From Planctomycetes bacterium RBG_13_46_10 (GTDB lineage: Bacteria; Planctomycetota; Phycisphaerae; Sedimentisphaerales; Anaerobacaceae): a stretch of DNA of 12,261 nucleotides. The stretch spans positions 6,690-18,950 of the forward strand of contig MHYD01000044.1 in NCBI GenBank assembly GCA_001824645.1. The letters are read 5' to 3'. Shown here in pieces: positions 5,239-12,261 of this stretch (the stretch's first letter is position 1; each line of letters starts with the position of its first letter). A program made the translations under genes and the position numbers. Below the pieces are notes generated by a model. That model was not told the origin of the DNA, searched no databases, and saw only the letters and a program-made list of their open reading frames with translations.

Positions 5239-6207
5239 ATGGCTAATTTTGCTCCGGAAGTTTCAGTAGTAGTGCCTCTGTTAAATGAGCAGGACAATAT
5301 CCAGCCGCTTTATGAGCAGATTAAGGAAGCTTTGGACGGCAAGAGCAGTTATGAAATAGTCTTCGTCGATGATGGCAGTACCGATGACAGTATTAACATT
5401 TTAAGCCGTCTGCAAAAAGCTGATGCTCGAATTCGGATCATCCGGTTTCGAAAGAACTTCGGCCAAACCGCAGCTCTTTCCGCGGGTTTCACCCATGCAC
5501 GGGGCAAAATTATCGCTGCGATTGATGGAGACCTGCAGAACGACCCTGCGGATATACCGAAGATGATTGATAAGCTCCACGAGGGATACGATGTTGTCAG
5601 CGGCTGGAGAAAAAAGAGACACGATAAGGCCCTGACCAGGTTGTTGCCCTCGAAAATAGCCAACTGGCTGATAGCTAAAATTACAGGAGTTAAGCTCCAT
5701 GATTTCGGATGCACACTTAAAGCATACCGCAGAGAGGTTTTGGCTGAAACGAAACTGTATGGTGAGATGCACCGGTTCATCCCTGCACTGGCCAGTTGGA
5801 GCGGCGCGAGAATCGCTGAGGTTATAGTTAATCACAGGCCAAGAACAGCAGGCGCGGCAAAATACGGCCTTGAAAGGATAGTAAAAGTAATATTAGACCT
5901 TATTACAGTTAAATTTCTTCTCAGTTTCTCTACCAAGCCAAATCAGCTATTTGGCGGCTGGGGAGTTTTGGCACTGTTTTTGGGAAGCACATCGGCTGTC
6001 GCAGTTATTCTAATGAAGATTCTGCGGGGCACAGATATGACGGGCAATCCTCTGTTATATTTGTCTATTCTGTTTTTTGTTGTAGGAATTCAGTTCATAT
6101 TGATGGGCCTTTTGGCTGAGCTTTTGGTCAGGACATATCATGAATCCCAAAACCGTCCCATTTATGTTATAAAAGAAATCCTCGAATCACCAGCCGAAGA
6201 AAGATAA
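5239..6207 (+). CDS. Polyprenyl-phosphate glycosyltransferase, GT2 family (GtrB/DPM1-like)
   Basis: This 322-residue enzyme likely moves a sugar from a nucleotide donor to undecaprenyl phosphate at the inner face of the membrane. The GT-A domain shows VSVVVPLLNEQDNI (8-21), FVDDGSTDD (42-50), the metal/nucleotide block AAIDGDLQNDP (93-103), FGCTLKAYRREV (156-167) and HRFIPALASW (178-187), all usual in GtrB, ArnC and dolichol-phosphate-mannose synthase. Two membrane helices follow (about 237-260 and 272-296), as in GtrB; length is normal for the family. I chose the ATG at 5239, which has GGAG six bases upstream; the frame opens at a TTG at 5158, but that falls in the predicted -35 hexamer and adds residues foreign to the family. 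It is the first gene of the operon, five bases ahead of a GT-C transferase that would consume its product. Sugar unknown. Confidence 0.9.
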   Translation: MANFAPEVSVVVPLLNEQDNIQPLYEQIKEALDGKSSYEIVFVDDGSTDDSINILSRLQKADARIRIIRFRKNFGQTAALSAGFTHARGKIIAAIDGDLQNDPADIPKMIDKLHEGYDVVSGWRKKRHDKALTRLLPSKIANWLIAKITGVKLHDFGCTLKAYRREVLAETKLYGEMHRFIPALASWSGARIAEVIVNHRPRTAGAAKYGLERIVKVILDLITVKFLLSFSTKPNQLFGGWGVLALFLGSTSAVAVILMKILRGTDMTGNPLLYLSILFFVVGIQFILMGLLAELLVRTYHESQNRPIYVIKEILESPAEER

Positions 6208-6212
6208 TAAAT

Positions 6213-8099
6213 ATGAGTGGTCTCCCAAACATAAAACACCACCAGAGAAGAATGAAGCCGCAGGCCCAGAAAATCTTATCGCCCCAGGAGCAGGAAAAAA
6301 GGGCTCGCCGTCGGCGGGCTGCGGCTCTGGTCATAATAATCATTCTGGCGGCGGTTTCTTTTTCTTTTGGTAAATATTTTGAATTTATGCAGCCCGACCC
6401 ATTTGATGGAGGTGCATACGCCTATTCGGCATATCATATATTGAACGGGGCCAAGATCGGTGTTGATGAGAAACCAAGTGCACAATTGGGGACACTGCTG
6501 GTCAACATGCTCGGAGTCCGGATATTTGGATTTAATGAGGTCGGTGCAGAGATTGTTCAAAGCCTTCTGCAGATAGCGGCATTGGTTTTGATGTTTCTGG
6601 CAATGAAGAAATTATTCGGAACGCTGCCCGCTGCTGTTGGTGTCATTGTAGCTTCGGTTTATCTTTCTGCGCCTGTAATTGCAAAATTCGGCAACGTAAA
6701 AGAGCAATATATGATTGCCTGCATGGTGATAGGTATAAGCTGCTTTGTTTTGTATCAGCTTGGCGGCAGATGGCCTCTTGCGGTCTTGACGGGAGCTTTT
6801 CTTAGCTGGGCGCCGTTATTTAAGCCGACCGGGGTCTCAGCTGCCGGGGCAATCGGCTTATTTGTAATCCTGCAACCTATATTCAGAAGCAGAACTCTAA
6901 AGCAAACCGGCGTTGACATTTTATTGTTATTGGCCGGTTTCGTGATAGCGATTGCGCCGCTTTATATATGGATTTTGGCCTGGAATGTACAGATTGAGTT
7001 ACCTTATTCGTTTGTGTGGCAGGAGCTTGGAAAAATGCTGCCAAGCGGAGCTGCTGAGCAAAAGGCAAAGCCGGTGACGGATTATGTCAGCGGCAGCCGA
7101 AAGCTTGTACCCCTTTCAAAGCAATGGCCCATGGTATTGCGATACTATGGCGTGCTCATTTTACCTATAGTCTTGGCTATCGGTGCGATTATTGCACGAG
7201 TTACTCGTCTGATTTGGCAGGCTGTCTCAAAGAGTAAATCAAATGTAAAAAGCTATGACCGTTTTGTGCTGCTTCTTGCTGTATGGTGGATACTGGATAT
7301 GGCCTTTGTCTGGATAAGCCCCCACTCTTATGAGCAGTATTACCTGCCGCTAAACGCATCGGCCGCAATGACAGGCGGATACCTAATAGCGATTTACTGC
7401 GACAAGGTTAAATTCGTAGCTAATAAAACCGGGTGGATTATATTAGGTATTTTTGGTTTGTTTTTAATGATTGCTTTATCGTGGCACATATTCTTCGGCC
7501 TGGAAAAAAGCCCGCATAGCGGGCGAAGCTACGAAGAAAGGTCAAGAGGCTACTTACAGAAATACAAAGAAATCTCTCGGAATCCGGATTATCCCTGGCA
7601 GTCGGTGGGCGAATATATCCGCACAAATTCGCAGCCGGCGGATAAGATTTACGTTTGGGGCTGGGTGCCCGGCATATATGTTAAGGCCCAGCGGTTATCT
7701 TCTGCATCCCGTGCCTTTACCAGCACGATGCACATAAAAACGCCGGATGAGCTGGCGGAAATAGTAACCGGACTTTTGGCGGAATTCGAGAGGCAGCCGC
7801 CGAAGTTTATTGTCGATACGCATAACGTACATTTTCCGTATGACGGCAGGCCCCCATTGGAGCTCTGGCCTATTTTGGAGCAGCAGATTGTAAAGAAGGC
7901 AAATTTAAAAGCCGCTAATACCGATGATGCCTACGCCGAGTGGCTTACCAAAAATTTTGGTGCTGATGAAGCGGGGCGCTTCAGGGCAATGAAGCCGTTC
8001 AGAGAATATGTTATGAACAACTACAAAATTGCTAAGTTTTTCGGGCAGATGGTTGTGTTTGAGCTGAAAAATCCTCCTGTGGGTAAGGAATCGCAATAG
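6213..8099 (+). CDS. Multi-pass membrane glycosyltransferase, GT-C/GT39-like (ArnT/PMT type)
   Basis: The product has 628 residues. After a basic cytoplasmic N-terminus (1-37) there is a first membrane helix (38-54), then a periplasmic loop with MQPDPFDGGAYAYSAYHIL (59-77), the acidic first-loop motif where GT-C enzymes bind their lipid-phosphate sugar (D62/D65). About ten more hydrophobic segments reach to about 427, followed by a soluble outer domain (430-628) with KIYVWGWVPGIYVKAQR (478-494), a block I associate with GT39-like proteins. It would transfer sugar from polyprenyl phosphate, made by the GT2 enzyme just upstream, to a glycan, lipid or protein on the outer face. The pairing resembles GtrB/GtrC glucosylation modules. 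An alternative start exists at the ATG at 6252 (residue 14), preceded by AGAGAAGA. A perfect hairpin interrupts the loop after the last helix (7510-7524). Confidence 0.85.
   Translation: MSGLPNIKHHQRRMKPQAQKILSPQEQEKRARRRRAAALVIIIILAAVSFSFGKYFEFMQPDPFDGGAYAYSAYHILNGAKIGVDEKPSAQLGTLLVNMLGVRIFGFNEVGAEIVQSLLQIAALVLMFLAMKKLFGTLPAAVGVIVASVYLSAPVIAKFGNVKEQYMIACMVIGISCFVLYQLGGRWPLAVLTGAFLSWAPLFKPTGVSAAGAIGLFVILQPIFRSRTLKQTGVDILLLLAGFVIAIAPLYIWILAWNVQIELPYSFVWQELGKMLPSGAAEQKAKPVTDYVSGSRKLVPLSKQWPMVLRYYGVLILPIVLAIGAIIARVTRLIWQAVSKSKSNVKSYDRFVLLLAVWWILDMAFVWISPHSYEQYYLPLNASAAMTGGYLIAIYCDKVKFVANKTGWIILGIFGLFLMIALSWHIFFGLEKSPHSGRSYEERSRGYLQKYKEISRNPDYPWQSVGEYIRTNSQPADKIYVWGWVPGIYVKAQRLSSASRAFTSTMHIKTPDELAEIVTGLLAEFERQPPKFIVDTHNVHFPYDGRPPLELWPILEQQIVKKANLKAANTDDAYAEWLTKNFGADEAGRFRAMKPFREYVMNNYKIAKFFGQMVVFELKNPPVGKESQ
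7510..7524 (+). repeat. Perfect hairpin inside the GT-C gene
   Basis: GCCCGC (7510-7515), ATA, then GCGGGC (7519-7524) followed by GAAGCTACGAAG. It encodes SPHSGRSYEE (residues 433-442) in the charged linker after the last membrane helix, a place that tolerates insertions. The sequence resembles the GC-rich island at 1376-1437 in style only. Confidence 0.35.
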
Positions 8100-8101
8100 T
8101 T

Positions 8102-9328
8102 GTGTCACAAATAAGGCTGCTTATGCTCAACTTTGAATTTCCGCCTATTGGCGGCGGGGCGGCTCATGCACACCTGTCCCTCTTGAAACAATATGCCGGT
8201 CGTGGTGACTTGAAGGTTGATGTATTAACATCGGCGCCGCAGCCCGGAAATTTTACCGAGAGATTCTCAGACAATGTCACTATCTATAAAGTCGGCCTGC
8301 ACAAAAAAGACCTGCACTTCTGGCGCAAGACAGAGGTAATAGAATGGCTGTTCAAGTCTAAATTTCATTACAAAAAATTGCTGAGACAAAACAATTATGA
8401 TTTGGTTCATGCCTTTTTCGGCTTTCCGACGGCGTATCTTTGCTATAAAAGTGCGAAGGTACTGCCTTATATAATTTCGCTCCGCGGCTCGGATGTGCCG
8501 GGTGAGCACGCAAGATTGAAGCTCGATTATAAAATCCTGGGCCCATTATTATTTAAGCCTATCTGGATAAATGCTGCTTTATTGGTGGCTTGTAGTGAGG
8601 GATTGAAAAAGCGGGCTTTGAGCTTTTTGCCTGATGTCTCGATTGATGTTATACCAAACGGCATTGACCTCGACCGCTTTAGCCCTGCCATCCTTCGACC
8701 ATGCTCAGGACATGCCTGTGGGCAGGGCTTAGCCCTCGGCACAGGTCCGGGGGCTAATCGAAGCTCGGATATGCTCAGGCTTCTGACTGTTGGCAGATTA
8801 TCCGTAACCAAACGTGTGGAAATGTTGATAAATGCAGTTCTGATATTGCATAATGATGGATATAATGTTCACTTCACTATAGTCGGCGGCGGGAAACTGG
8901 AACAGAAGCTCCGTCAAATCGTCGCGGAGGCAAATCTTAGTGACATCGTCGAAATAACCGGCAGAGTTGATGCTGAAAAGATGCCGCACATATACCGTCA
9001 AAATGATATTTTCATAAGCGCAAGCATGCAGGAAGGGATGAGCAACGCCATGCTGGAAGCGATGGCTTCCGGCCTGCCGATTATTACCACTCATTGCGAA
9101 GGTGTCGAAGAATTGATAAAAGATAATGGCTTTATCGTAGAAGATGCTCAGGCAGAACAAATTGCGGCAGCAATCGGTAAATTGGCCGGTGACAAGGAAT
9201 CTTTAAGAAGGATGTCCGCCGCTGCGAGAAGACAGGCCGAGAATTTTGGCTGGGACAAAGTGGCCCAGGATTATATAGAGTGTTATAAAAGAATTTTGGA
9301 ACACGCAACGAAAGATGAATCGACATAG
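8102..9328 (+). CDS. GT4-family glycosyltransferase with an in-frame repeat insertion
   Basis: This is a 408-residue GT-B-fold, retaining glycosyltransferase. The N-terminal lobe has the glycine-rich FEFPPIGGGAAHAHLSLL (11-28), HAFFGFPTAYL (103-113) and ISLRGSDVPG (125-134). The C-terminal lobe has IPNGIDLDRFSP (184-195), LLTVGRLSVTKRV (227-239) and EGMSNAMLEAMASGLPIITT (311-330), the E-x7-E motif (E311, E319) that holds the donor. The start is a GTG at 8102, two bases after the GT-C stop, with AAGGA about 13 bases upstream. The lobes are normally joined by only a few residues between FSP and LLTVGRL; here about 29 extra residues (196-224; PCSGHACGQGLALGTGPG) are encoded by an interspersed repeat (8692-8779). 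They sit on the linker between the Rossmann lobes, so activity may survive. Its stop overlaps the next gene by 14 bases. Donor and acceptor unknown. Confidence 0.88.
   Translation: MSQIRLLMLNFEFPPIGGGAAHAHLSLLKQYAGRGDLKVDVLTSAPQPGNFTERFSDNVTIYKVGLHKKDLHFWRKTEVIEWLFKSKFHYKKLLRQNNYDLVHAFFGFPTAYLCYKSAKVLPYIISLRGSDVPGEHARLKLDYKILGPLLFKPIWINAALLVACSEGLKKRALSFLPDVSIDVIPNGIDLDRFSPAILRPCSGHACGQGLALGTGPGANRSSDMLRLLTVGRLSVTKRVEMLINAVLILHNDGYNVHFTIVGGGKLEQKLRQIVAEANLSDIVEITGRVDAEKMPHIYRQNDIFISASMQEGMSNAMLEAMASGLPIITTHCEGVEELIKDNGFIVEDAQAEQIAAAIGKLAGDKESLRRMSAAARRQAENFGWDKVAQDYIECYKRILEHATKDEST
8692..8779 (+). repeat. Interspersed palindromic repeat translated inside the GT4 gene
   Basis: It begins CCTTCGACCATGCTCAGG (8692-8709), the core of a short repeat family common in environmental genomes; the reverse strand reads CPEHGRRM, a peptide often seen in spurious ORFs from such repeats (recall, unsearched). 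A hairpin follows: CCTGTG (8715-8720) pairs with CACAGG (8740-8745) and AGGGC (8724-8728) with GCCCT (8732-8736). AGCCCTGCC (8681-8689) is also inverted as GGCAGGGCT (8721-8729). ATGCTCAGG occurs directly repeated at 8701-8709 and 8771-8779; the 70-base spacing is not a multiple of three, so it is not a simple target duplication. Confidence 0.65.
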
Positions 9329-10433
9329 TCATCATATTGAGATATGTTTCATTGCTCCGAAGGCATACCCGCTGTTTAATCCGGATATCCAGGAGCCTTT
9401 CGGCGGGGCGGAGCTGGATTTGTACTTTTTGGCTACGGAACTGGCCAAGGATAAAGATTTCGCGGTGAGCTTTATTACGGCGGACTACGGGCAGCAGGAT
9501 ATAGAGATTATCAAGGGTGTTGCAGTTATCAAAAGCCTCGATTTCAAGAAAAATGCTCTCATTGGTGCTGTCAAAGTCTGGCGGGCACTGCGAAGAGCCG
9601 ATGCAGCGATGTACATGATTAAAACCATATCGCCTGGAATGTTTTTAACTGCTCTTTTTTGTCGGCTTAAAGGGCGAATATTTCTTTACCGCACATCCAA
9701 CACTAACAGTTGTGACGGCTCCTATCTGAAACAGCACCATCTATTGGGCAGAATTTATAAATGGGCCTTGAGAAGTGCAAAACAAGTTTTTGTACAAAAT
9801 AGAACGGACATTGATAACCTGCTGTGTACCACAGGTGTTCTCGCTACAGCCGTACAGAATGCGCATTGCCTGGATGAATTGCGCCAAAGTATGCGTGACA
9901 CCATCCTCTGGATCGGGCGAAGCGTGGAAATTAAAAAACCGATGCTTTTTATAGAGCTTGCTGAGAAGACACCTTATGAGCATTTTACAATGATTTGCCA
10001 ATGTGCAACCGGTGACCGGAATTACGATGGGCTGGTTGCACGAGCCGAAAGAGTGAAAAATCTGCAGTTTATTCAGCGAGTGCCTTTCAGCGAGATTGAC
10101 AGATTCTTTCAGCGTGCAAAAGTATTTGTTAATACCAGTGACGCGGAGGGATTTCCCAACACTTTTATTCAGGCATGTGAATTCGGCGTGCCGATTTTAT
10201 CGTTGAATGTCAATCCCGACGATTTTTTATATGAGTATGGCTGTGGAATAAGCTGCAGGGGCAGCTTTGAGCACCTTATTGATTCTCTTGATTTTATACT
10301 TGCCGAGGACAGATATATCGAGATGGGTAAAAGGGGCAGAGCATACGTTGAGCAAAATCACGACATAAAAAAGATAATTGAGAAATACAAAAAGATATTT
10401 CGCCAGATATTAGGTTCGACAGGCTCACTATAA
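9315..10433 (+). CDS. GT4-family glycosyltransferase
   Basis: This is a 372-residue GT-B enzyme. The N-terminal lobe begins ICFIAPKAYPLF (10-21) and EPFGGAELDLYFLATELA (27-44), the GGAE loop next to the donor site. The C-terminal lobe has ILWIGRSVEIKKP (197-209), the typical start of the donor-binding domain, and DAEGFPNTFIQACEFGVPILS (276-296). Here the E-x7-E motif reads E278-x7-Q286, a substitution I know from a GT4 subgroup (EGFPNTFIQA), not a sign of damage. The gene overlaps the preceding GT4 gene by 14 bases and ends one base before the methyltransferase, so it is translationally coupled to both. Its last codons (GSTGSL) lie on a fragment of the TTCGAC...GCTCA repeat (10415-10428), so the native C-terminus may have been altered. 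It probably adds one sugar to the growing glycan on the cytoplasmic face; specificity unknown. Confidence 0.88.
   Translation: MNRHSHHIEICFIAPKAYPLFNPDIQEPFGGAELDLYFLATELAKDKDFAVSFITADYGQQDIEIIKGVAVIKSLDFKKNALIGAVKVWRALRRADAAMYMIKTISPGMFLTALFCRLKGRIFLYRTSNTNSCDGSYLKQHHLLGRIYKWALRSAKQVFVQNRTDIDNLLCTTGVLATAVQNAHCLDELRQSMRDTILWIGRSVEIKKPMLFIELAEKTPYEHFTMICQCATGDRNYDGLVARAERVKNLQFIQRVPFSEIDRFFQRAKVFVNTSDAEGFPNTFIQACEFGVPILSLNVNPDDFLYEYGCGISCRGSFEHLIDSLDFILAEDRYIEMGKRGRAYVEQNHDIKKIIEKYKKIFRQILGSTGSL
10415..10428 (+). repeat. Fragment of the TTCGAC..GCTCA repeat at a gene junction
   Basis: TTCGACAGGCTCAC resembles the core of the repeat in the upstream GT4 gene (TTCGAC, two or three bases, GCTCA). 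On the minus strand it reads SEPVEP, close to the SEPVEG peptide that such repeats give. It supplies the last codons of the GT4 gene and the bases just ahead of the methyltransferase ATG at 10435. Confidence 0.4.
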
Positions 10434-10434
10434 A

Positions 10435-11208
10435 ATGGATAGATTCGCTTTTGGAAAAAACTGGGACGACTTCTCCGCACGCCTGCAATATGAGGATTAC
10501 ATTGCAGCCAGGGAATCATTAAAAAAATTAGTGCCGGATTTGCAGGGCAAAACCTTTTTGGATGTAGGCTGCGGCAGCGGCCTGTTTTCCATTGCAGCAA
10601 GCGCCCTCGGAGCGAGGAAAGTTTTAGGCTTTGATTTCGACAGGGACAGCGTCGCTGCTTCAGAAAAGCTAATAGAAATTATCTCTCGATGGGATGGTGA
10701 CGTCAAAAAAGATACAATTGAGTTTAATGTGGGTTCCATATTAAATGAGAATATCAGCCTCGAGCAGTACGATGTTATTTATAGCTGGGGTGTGCTGCAT
10801 CATACAGGTGATATGTATGCAGCTTTCGAGTGTATTAAAAATCTGGTCGCCGAAAAAGGGACTTTAGTTCTGGCAATCTACAATAAACATTTTACATCGC
10901 CTGTTTGGAAGCTTATAAAATATACTTATGTAAAAAGCCCGAACTTTATAAAAAAGATTTTGATTTTTCTTGTCATGCTTATAAAGTTTCCGGCTGTCTT
11001 AATAGTTTCGCAACGAAATCCTTTTAAGAAGAGACGCGGCATGCACTTTTATACCGACATCGTGGACTGGGTCGGCGGATATCCTTACGAATATGCGTCC
11101 GTAAGCGAAGTGACCGATTTTTTTCAGGCAAGAGGATTTAAATTAGCGAAGCTGAACAAAACCAAAGGTTTTACAGGCTGCAATGAGTTTGTATTCGAGA
11201 AAGTATAA
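10435..11208 (+). CDS. Class I SAM-dependent methyltransferase
   Basis: The product has 257 residues. Motif I is FLDVGCGSGLFSIAAS (41-56), the SAM-binding glycine loop; LGFDFD (64-69) supplies the acidic residue at the end of strand 2; YDVIYSWGVLHHTGD (112-126) is motif IV with the usual LHH; KGTLVLAIYN (141-150) is strand 5. A basic, hydrophobic segment (155-200) forms a cap or membrane-contact surface. The C-terminal part has FYTDIVDWVGGYPYEYASVSEV (205-226), a block I know from methyltransferases in exopolysaccharide and O-antigen clusters that act on sugars or lipid-linked intermediates. It starts one base after the previous stop codon and ends three bases before the amidotransferase, so it belongs to the operon. 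No clear Shine-Dalgarno sequence; coupling to the GT4 gene probably drives its translation. Likely O- or C-methylates a glycan component; substrate uncertain. Confidence 0.85.
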   Translation: MDRFAFGKNWDDFSARLQYEDYIAARESLKKLVPDLQGKTFLDVGCGSGLFSIAASALGARKVLGFDFDRDSVAASEKLIEIISRWDGDVKKDTIEFNVGSILNENISLEQYDVIYSWGVLHHTGDMYAAFECIKNLVAEKGTLVLAIYNKHFTSPVWKLIKYTYVKSPNFIKKILIFLVMLIKFPAVLIVSQRNPFKKRRGMHFYTDIVDWVGGYPYEYASVSEVTDFFQARGFKLAKLNKTKGFTGCNEFVFEKV

Positions 11209-11211
11209 CGG

Positions 11212-12261
11212 ATGTGCGGAATAATCGGCTTTAACTGGCAGGATGAGAATCTGATAAAATCCCTGGCGTCTCTGCTTGAGCATCGGGGCCCGGAGCAGGA
11301 TGGTTTTCACGTCCGAGACGGTGTTTCAATCGGCCACAAAAGGCTGCGCATTATTGACCTTTCGGAAAAGGGCAGACAACCCCTTTACAACGAAGACCGC
11401 ACGGTTTGTATAACTTATAACGGTGAAATATTTAATTTTCCTGAGCTTCGAGAAGTTCTTGAAAAACATGGGCACAAGTTTGAATCCAATACCGACACAG
11501 AGGTTTTAGTGCATGGATATGAACAATGGGGCACTGAGCTTCTCGGGAAAATAAACGGCCAGTTTGCCTTCTGCATTTTCGACAGCATAAAAAACATCTT
11601 CTTTCTCGCCAGAGACCACCTCGGCATAAAGCCGCTTTATTATTACTGCCTAGGGAATAAATTTATATTCGGCTCGGAGTTAAAGGTCTTTCTTAAAAGT
11701 GACATCGAAAAACAAATCAGCCAAAAGGCCCTGGATTATTATCTGCTCTTCGGCAACAGCCCTTCGGGACAATCTATCCTCGAAAATGTCAAAAAGGTAA
11801 TGCCAGGCACGTACATAATATATGACTTAACTACAAAAAGAATAAAAGAGAACGGGCGATATTGGACACTTACATTTTCGCCCGATGAGACTCTTTCCGA
11901 AGGTGAGGTCAAAGAGCAAATAGTCCAGAGGCTCGATAAAAGCGTTAAAATGCAGATGATTTCAGATGTGCCATTGGGTGCCTTTCTTTCCGGCGGAGTC
12001 GATAGCTCTATTATAGTTGCTCTTATGAGGAAGTATGTTAAAAAGTTGAATACGTTTTCGATAAAATTCGATGTTCCGGGCTATGATGAGTCACAGTACG
12101 CAAAAATCATCTCCGATAAGTTCCAGACAAACCATCACGAAATCGAGTTTAACGCCAAAAGTGTTCAGGACTTAATCTACGAGCTGCCCTTTTACTACGA
12201 TGAGCCTTTTGCCGACCCATCCATGATTCCGACGTGTCTGGTCTCCCGCGTTGCGAAACAG
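11212..12261 (+). CDS. asnB: Asparagine synthase-like glutamine amidotransferase (3' end cut by window)
   Basis: 350 residues are visible of an expected 600-650. It opens with MCGIIGF; Cys2 is the N-terminal nucleophile of the class II glutaminase domain. RGPEQDGF (25-32), HKRLRIIDLS (42-51), TYNGEIFNF (68-76) and TDTEV (94-98) line the glutamine site, and RDHLGIKPLYY (134-144) ends that domain. The synthetase domain shows SDVPLGAFLSGGVDSS (251-266), the PP-loop that binds ATP, and DEPFADPS (330-337). Glutamine-derived ammonia would amidate an ATP-activated carboxylate. Being last in a run of glycosyltransferases plus a methyltransferase, it is more likely to amidate a sugar acid of a surface glycan, or to be an exosortase-system amidotransferase, than to make asparagine. 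It starts three bases after the methyltransferase stop. The enzyme family is certain; the substrate is inference. Confidence 0.92.
   Translation, partial: MCGIIGFNWQDENLIKSLASLLEHRGPEQDGFHVRDGVSIGHKRLRIIDLSEKGRQPLYNEDRTVCITYNGEIFNFPELREVLEKHGHKFESNTDTEVLVHGYEQWGTELLGKINGQFAFCIFDSIKNIFFLARDHLGIKPLYYYCLGNKFIFGSELKVFLKSDIEKQISQKALDYYLLFGNSPSGQSILENVKKVMPGTYIIYDLTTKRIKENGRYWTLTFSPDETLSEGEVKEQIVQRLDKSVKMQMISDVPLGAFLSGGVDSSIIVALMRKYVKKLNTFSIKFDVPGYDESQYAKIISDKFQTNHHEIEFNAKSVQDLIYELPFYYDEPFADPSMIPTCLVSRVAKQ

Noticed and set aside
8701..8779. Target-site duplication of ATGCTCAGG around an inserted element
   Set aside because: The 70-base period would have shifted the frame, and the nonamer is part of the repeat core itself.
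8527..8811. 94-codon minus-strand frame containing CPEHGRRM
   Set aside because: It is the antisense shadow of the GT4 gene; the peptide only reflects the interspersed repeat.

Overview
This window looks like a chromosomal piece of a Planctomycetota bacterium, most likely of the Phycisphaerae/Sedimentisphaerales type. The reasons are a secreted protein with a C-terminal PEP-CTERM sorting signal, a LamG-plus-RHS surface-protein remnant, a moderate base composition with many GTG/TTG-rich alternative starts, and short interspersed repeats typical of large environmental genomes. The taxonomic call is inference from gene content; no rRNA or other marker gene is present.

Layout. The left third (1-3953) is read on the minus strand. 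It holds two overlapping CxxCxxCC (YkgJ-type) metal-binding proteins (1-870); a gene-poor stretch with a GC-rich structured repeat (871-1505); a stand-alone LuxR-type helix-turn-helix protein with a strong promoter overlapped by a perfect 12-bp palindrome (1506-1841); and a decayed polymorphic-toxin locus (1931-3953). That locus is a 5'-truncated LamG/RHS protein ending in a nuclease-like toxin tip, followed by a probable immunity gene that has its own promoter and is frameshifted in a proline-rich tract.

The right two thirds (4066-12261) are read on the plus strand. A consensus sigma-70 promoter and a 130-base leader precede a PEP-CTERM protein whose fold resembles a thioester domain without the thioester glutamine; a clear rho-independent terminator follows. 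Next comes a tightly packed six-gene operon (5239 to beyond the window end, gaps of 1-5 bases or overlaps): a polyprenyl-phosphate glycosyltransferase (GT2), a multi-pass GT-C glycosyltransferase, two GT4 glycosyltransferases, a SAM-dependent methyltransferase and a glutamine-dependent asparagine-synthase-like amidotransferase (cut by the window edge).

How the genes work together. The GT2 enzyme probably charges undecaprenyl phosphate with a sugar, and the GT-C enzyme uses that lipid-linked sugar on the outer face of the membrane. The GT4 enzymes, methyltransferase and amidotransferase would build and decorate a surface glycan or exopolysaccharide. Exosortase/PEP-CTERM systems are known to co-occur with exopolysaccharide loci containing such amidotransferases, which makes the adjacent PEP-CTERM gene meaningful, although no exosortase is in the window.

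No CRISPR, tRNA, rRNA or transposase was seen. The most unusual points are an interspersed repeat translated in frame inside one GT4 enzyme, a related repeat fragment forming the last codons of the next enzyme, the palindrome/promoter arrangement at the LuxR gene, the eroded toxin-immunity pair, and the thioester-less PEP-CTERM protein.
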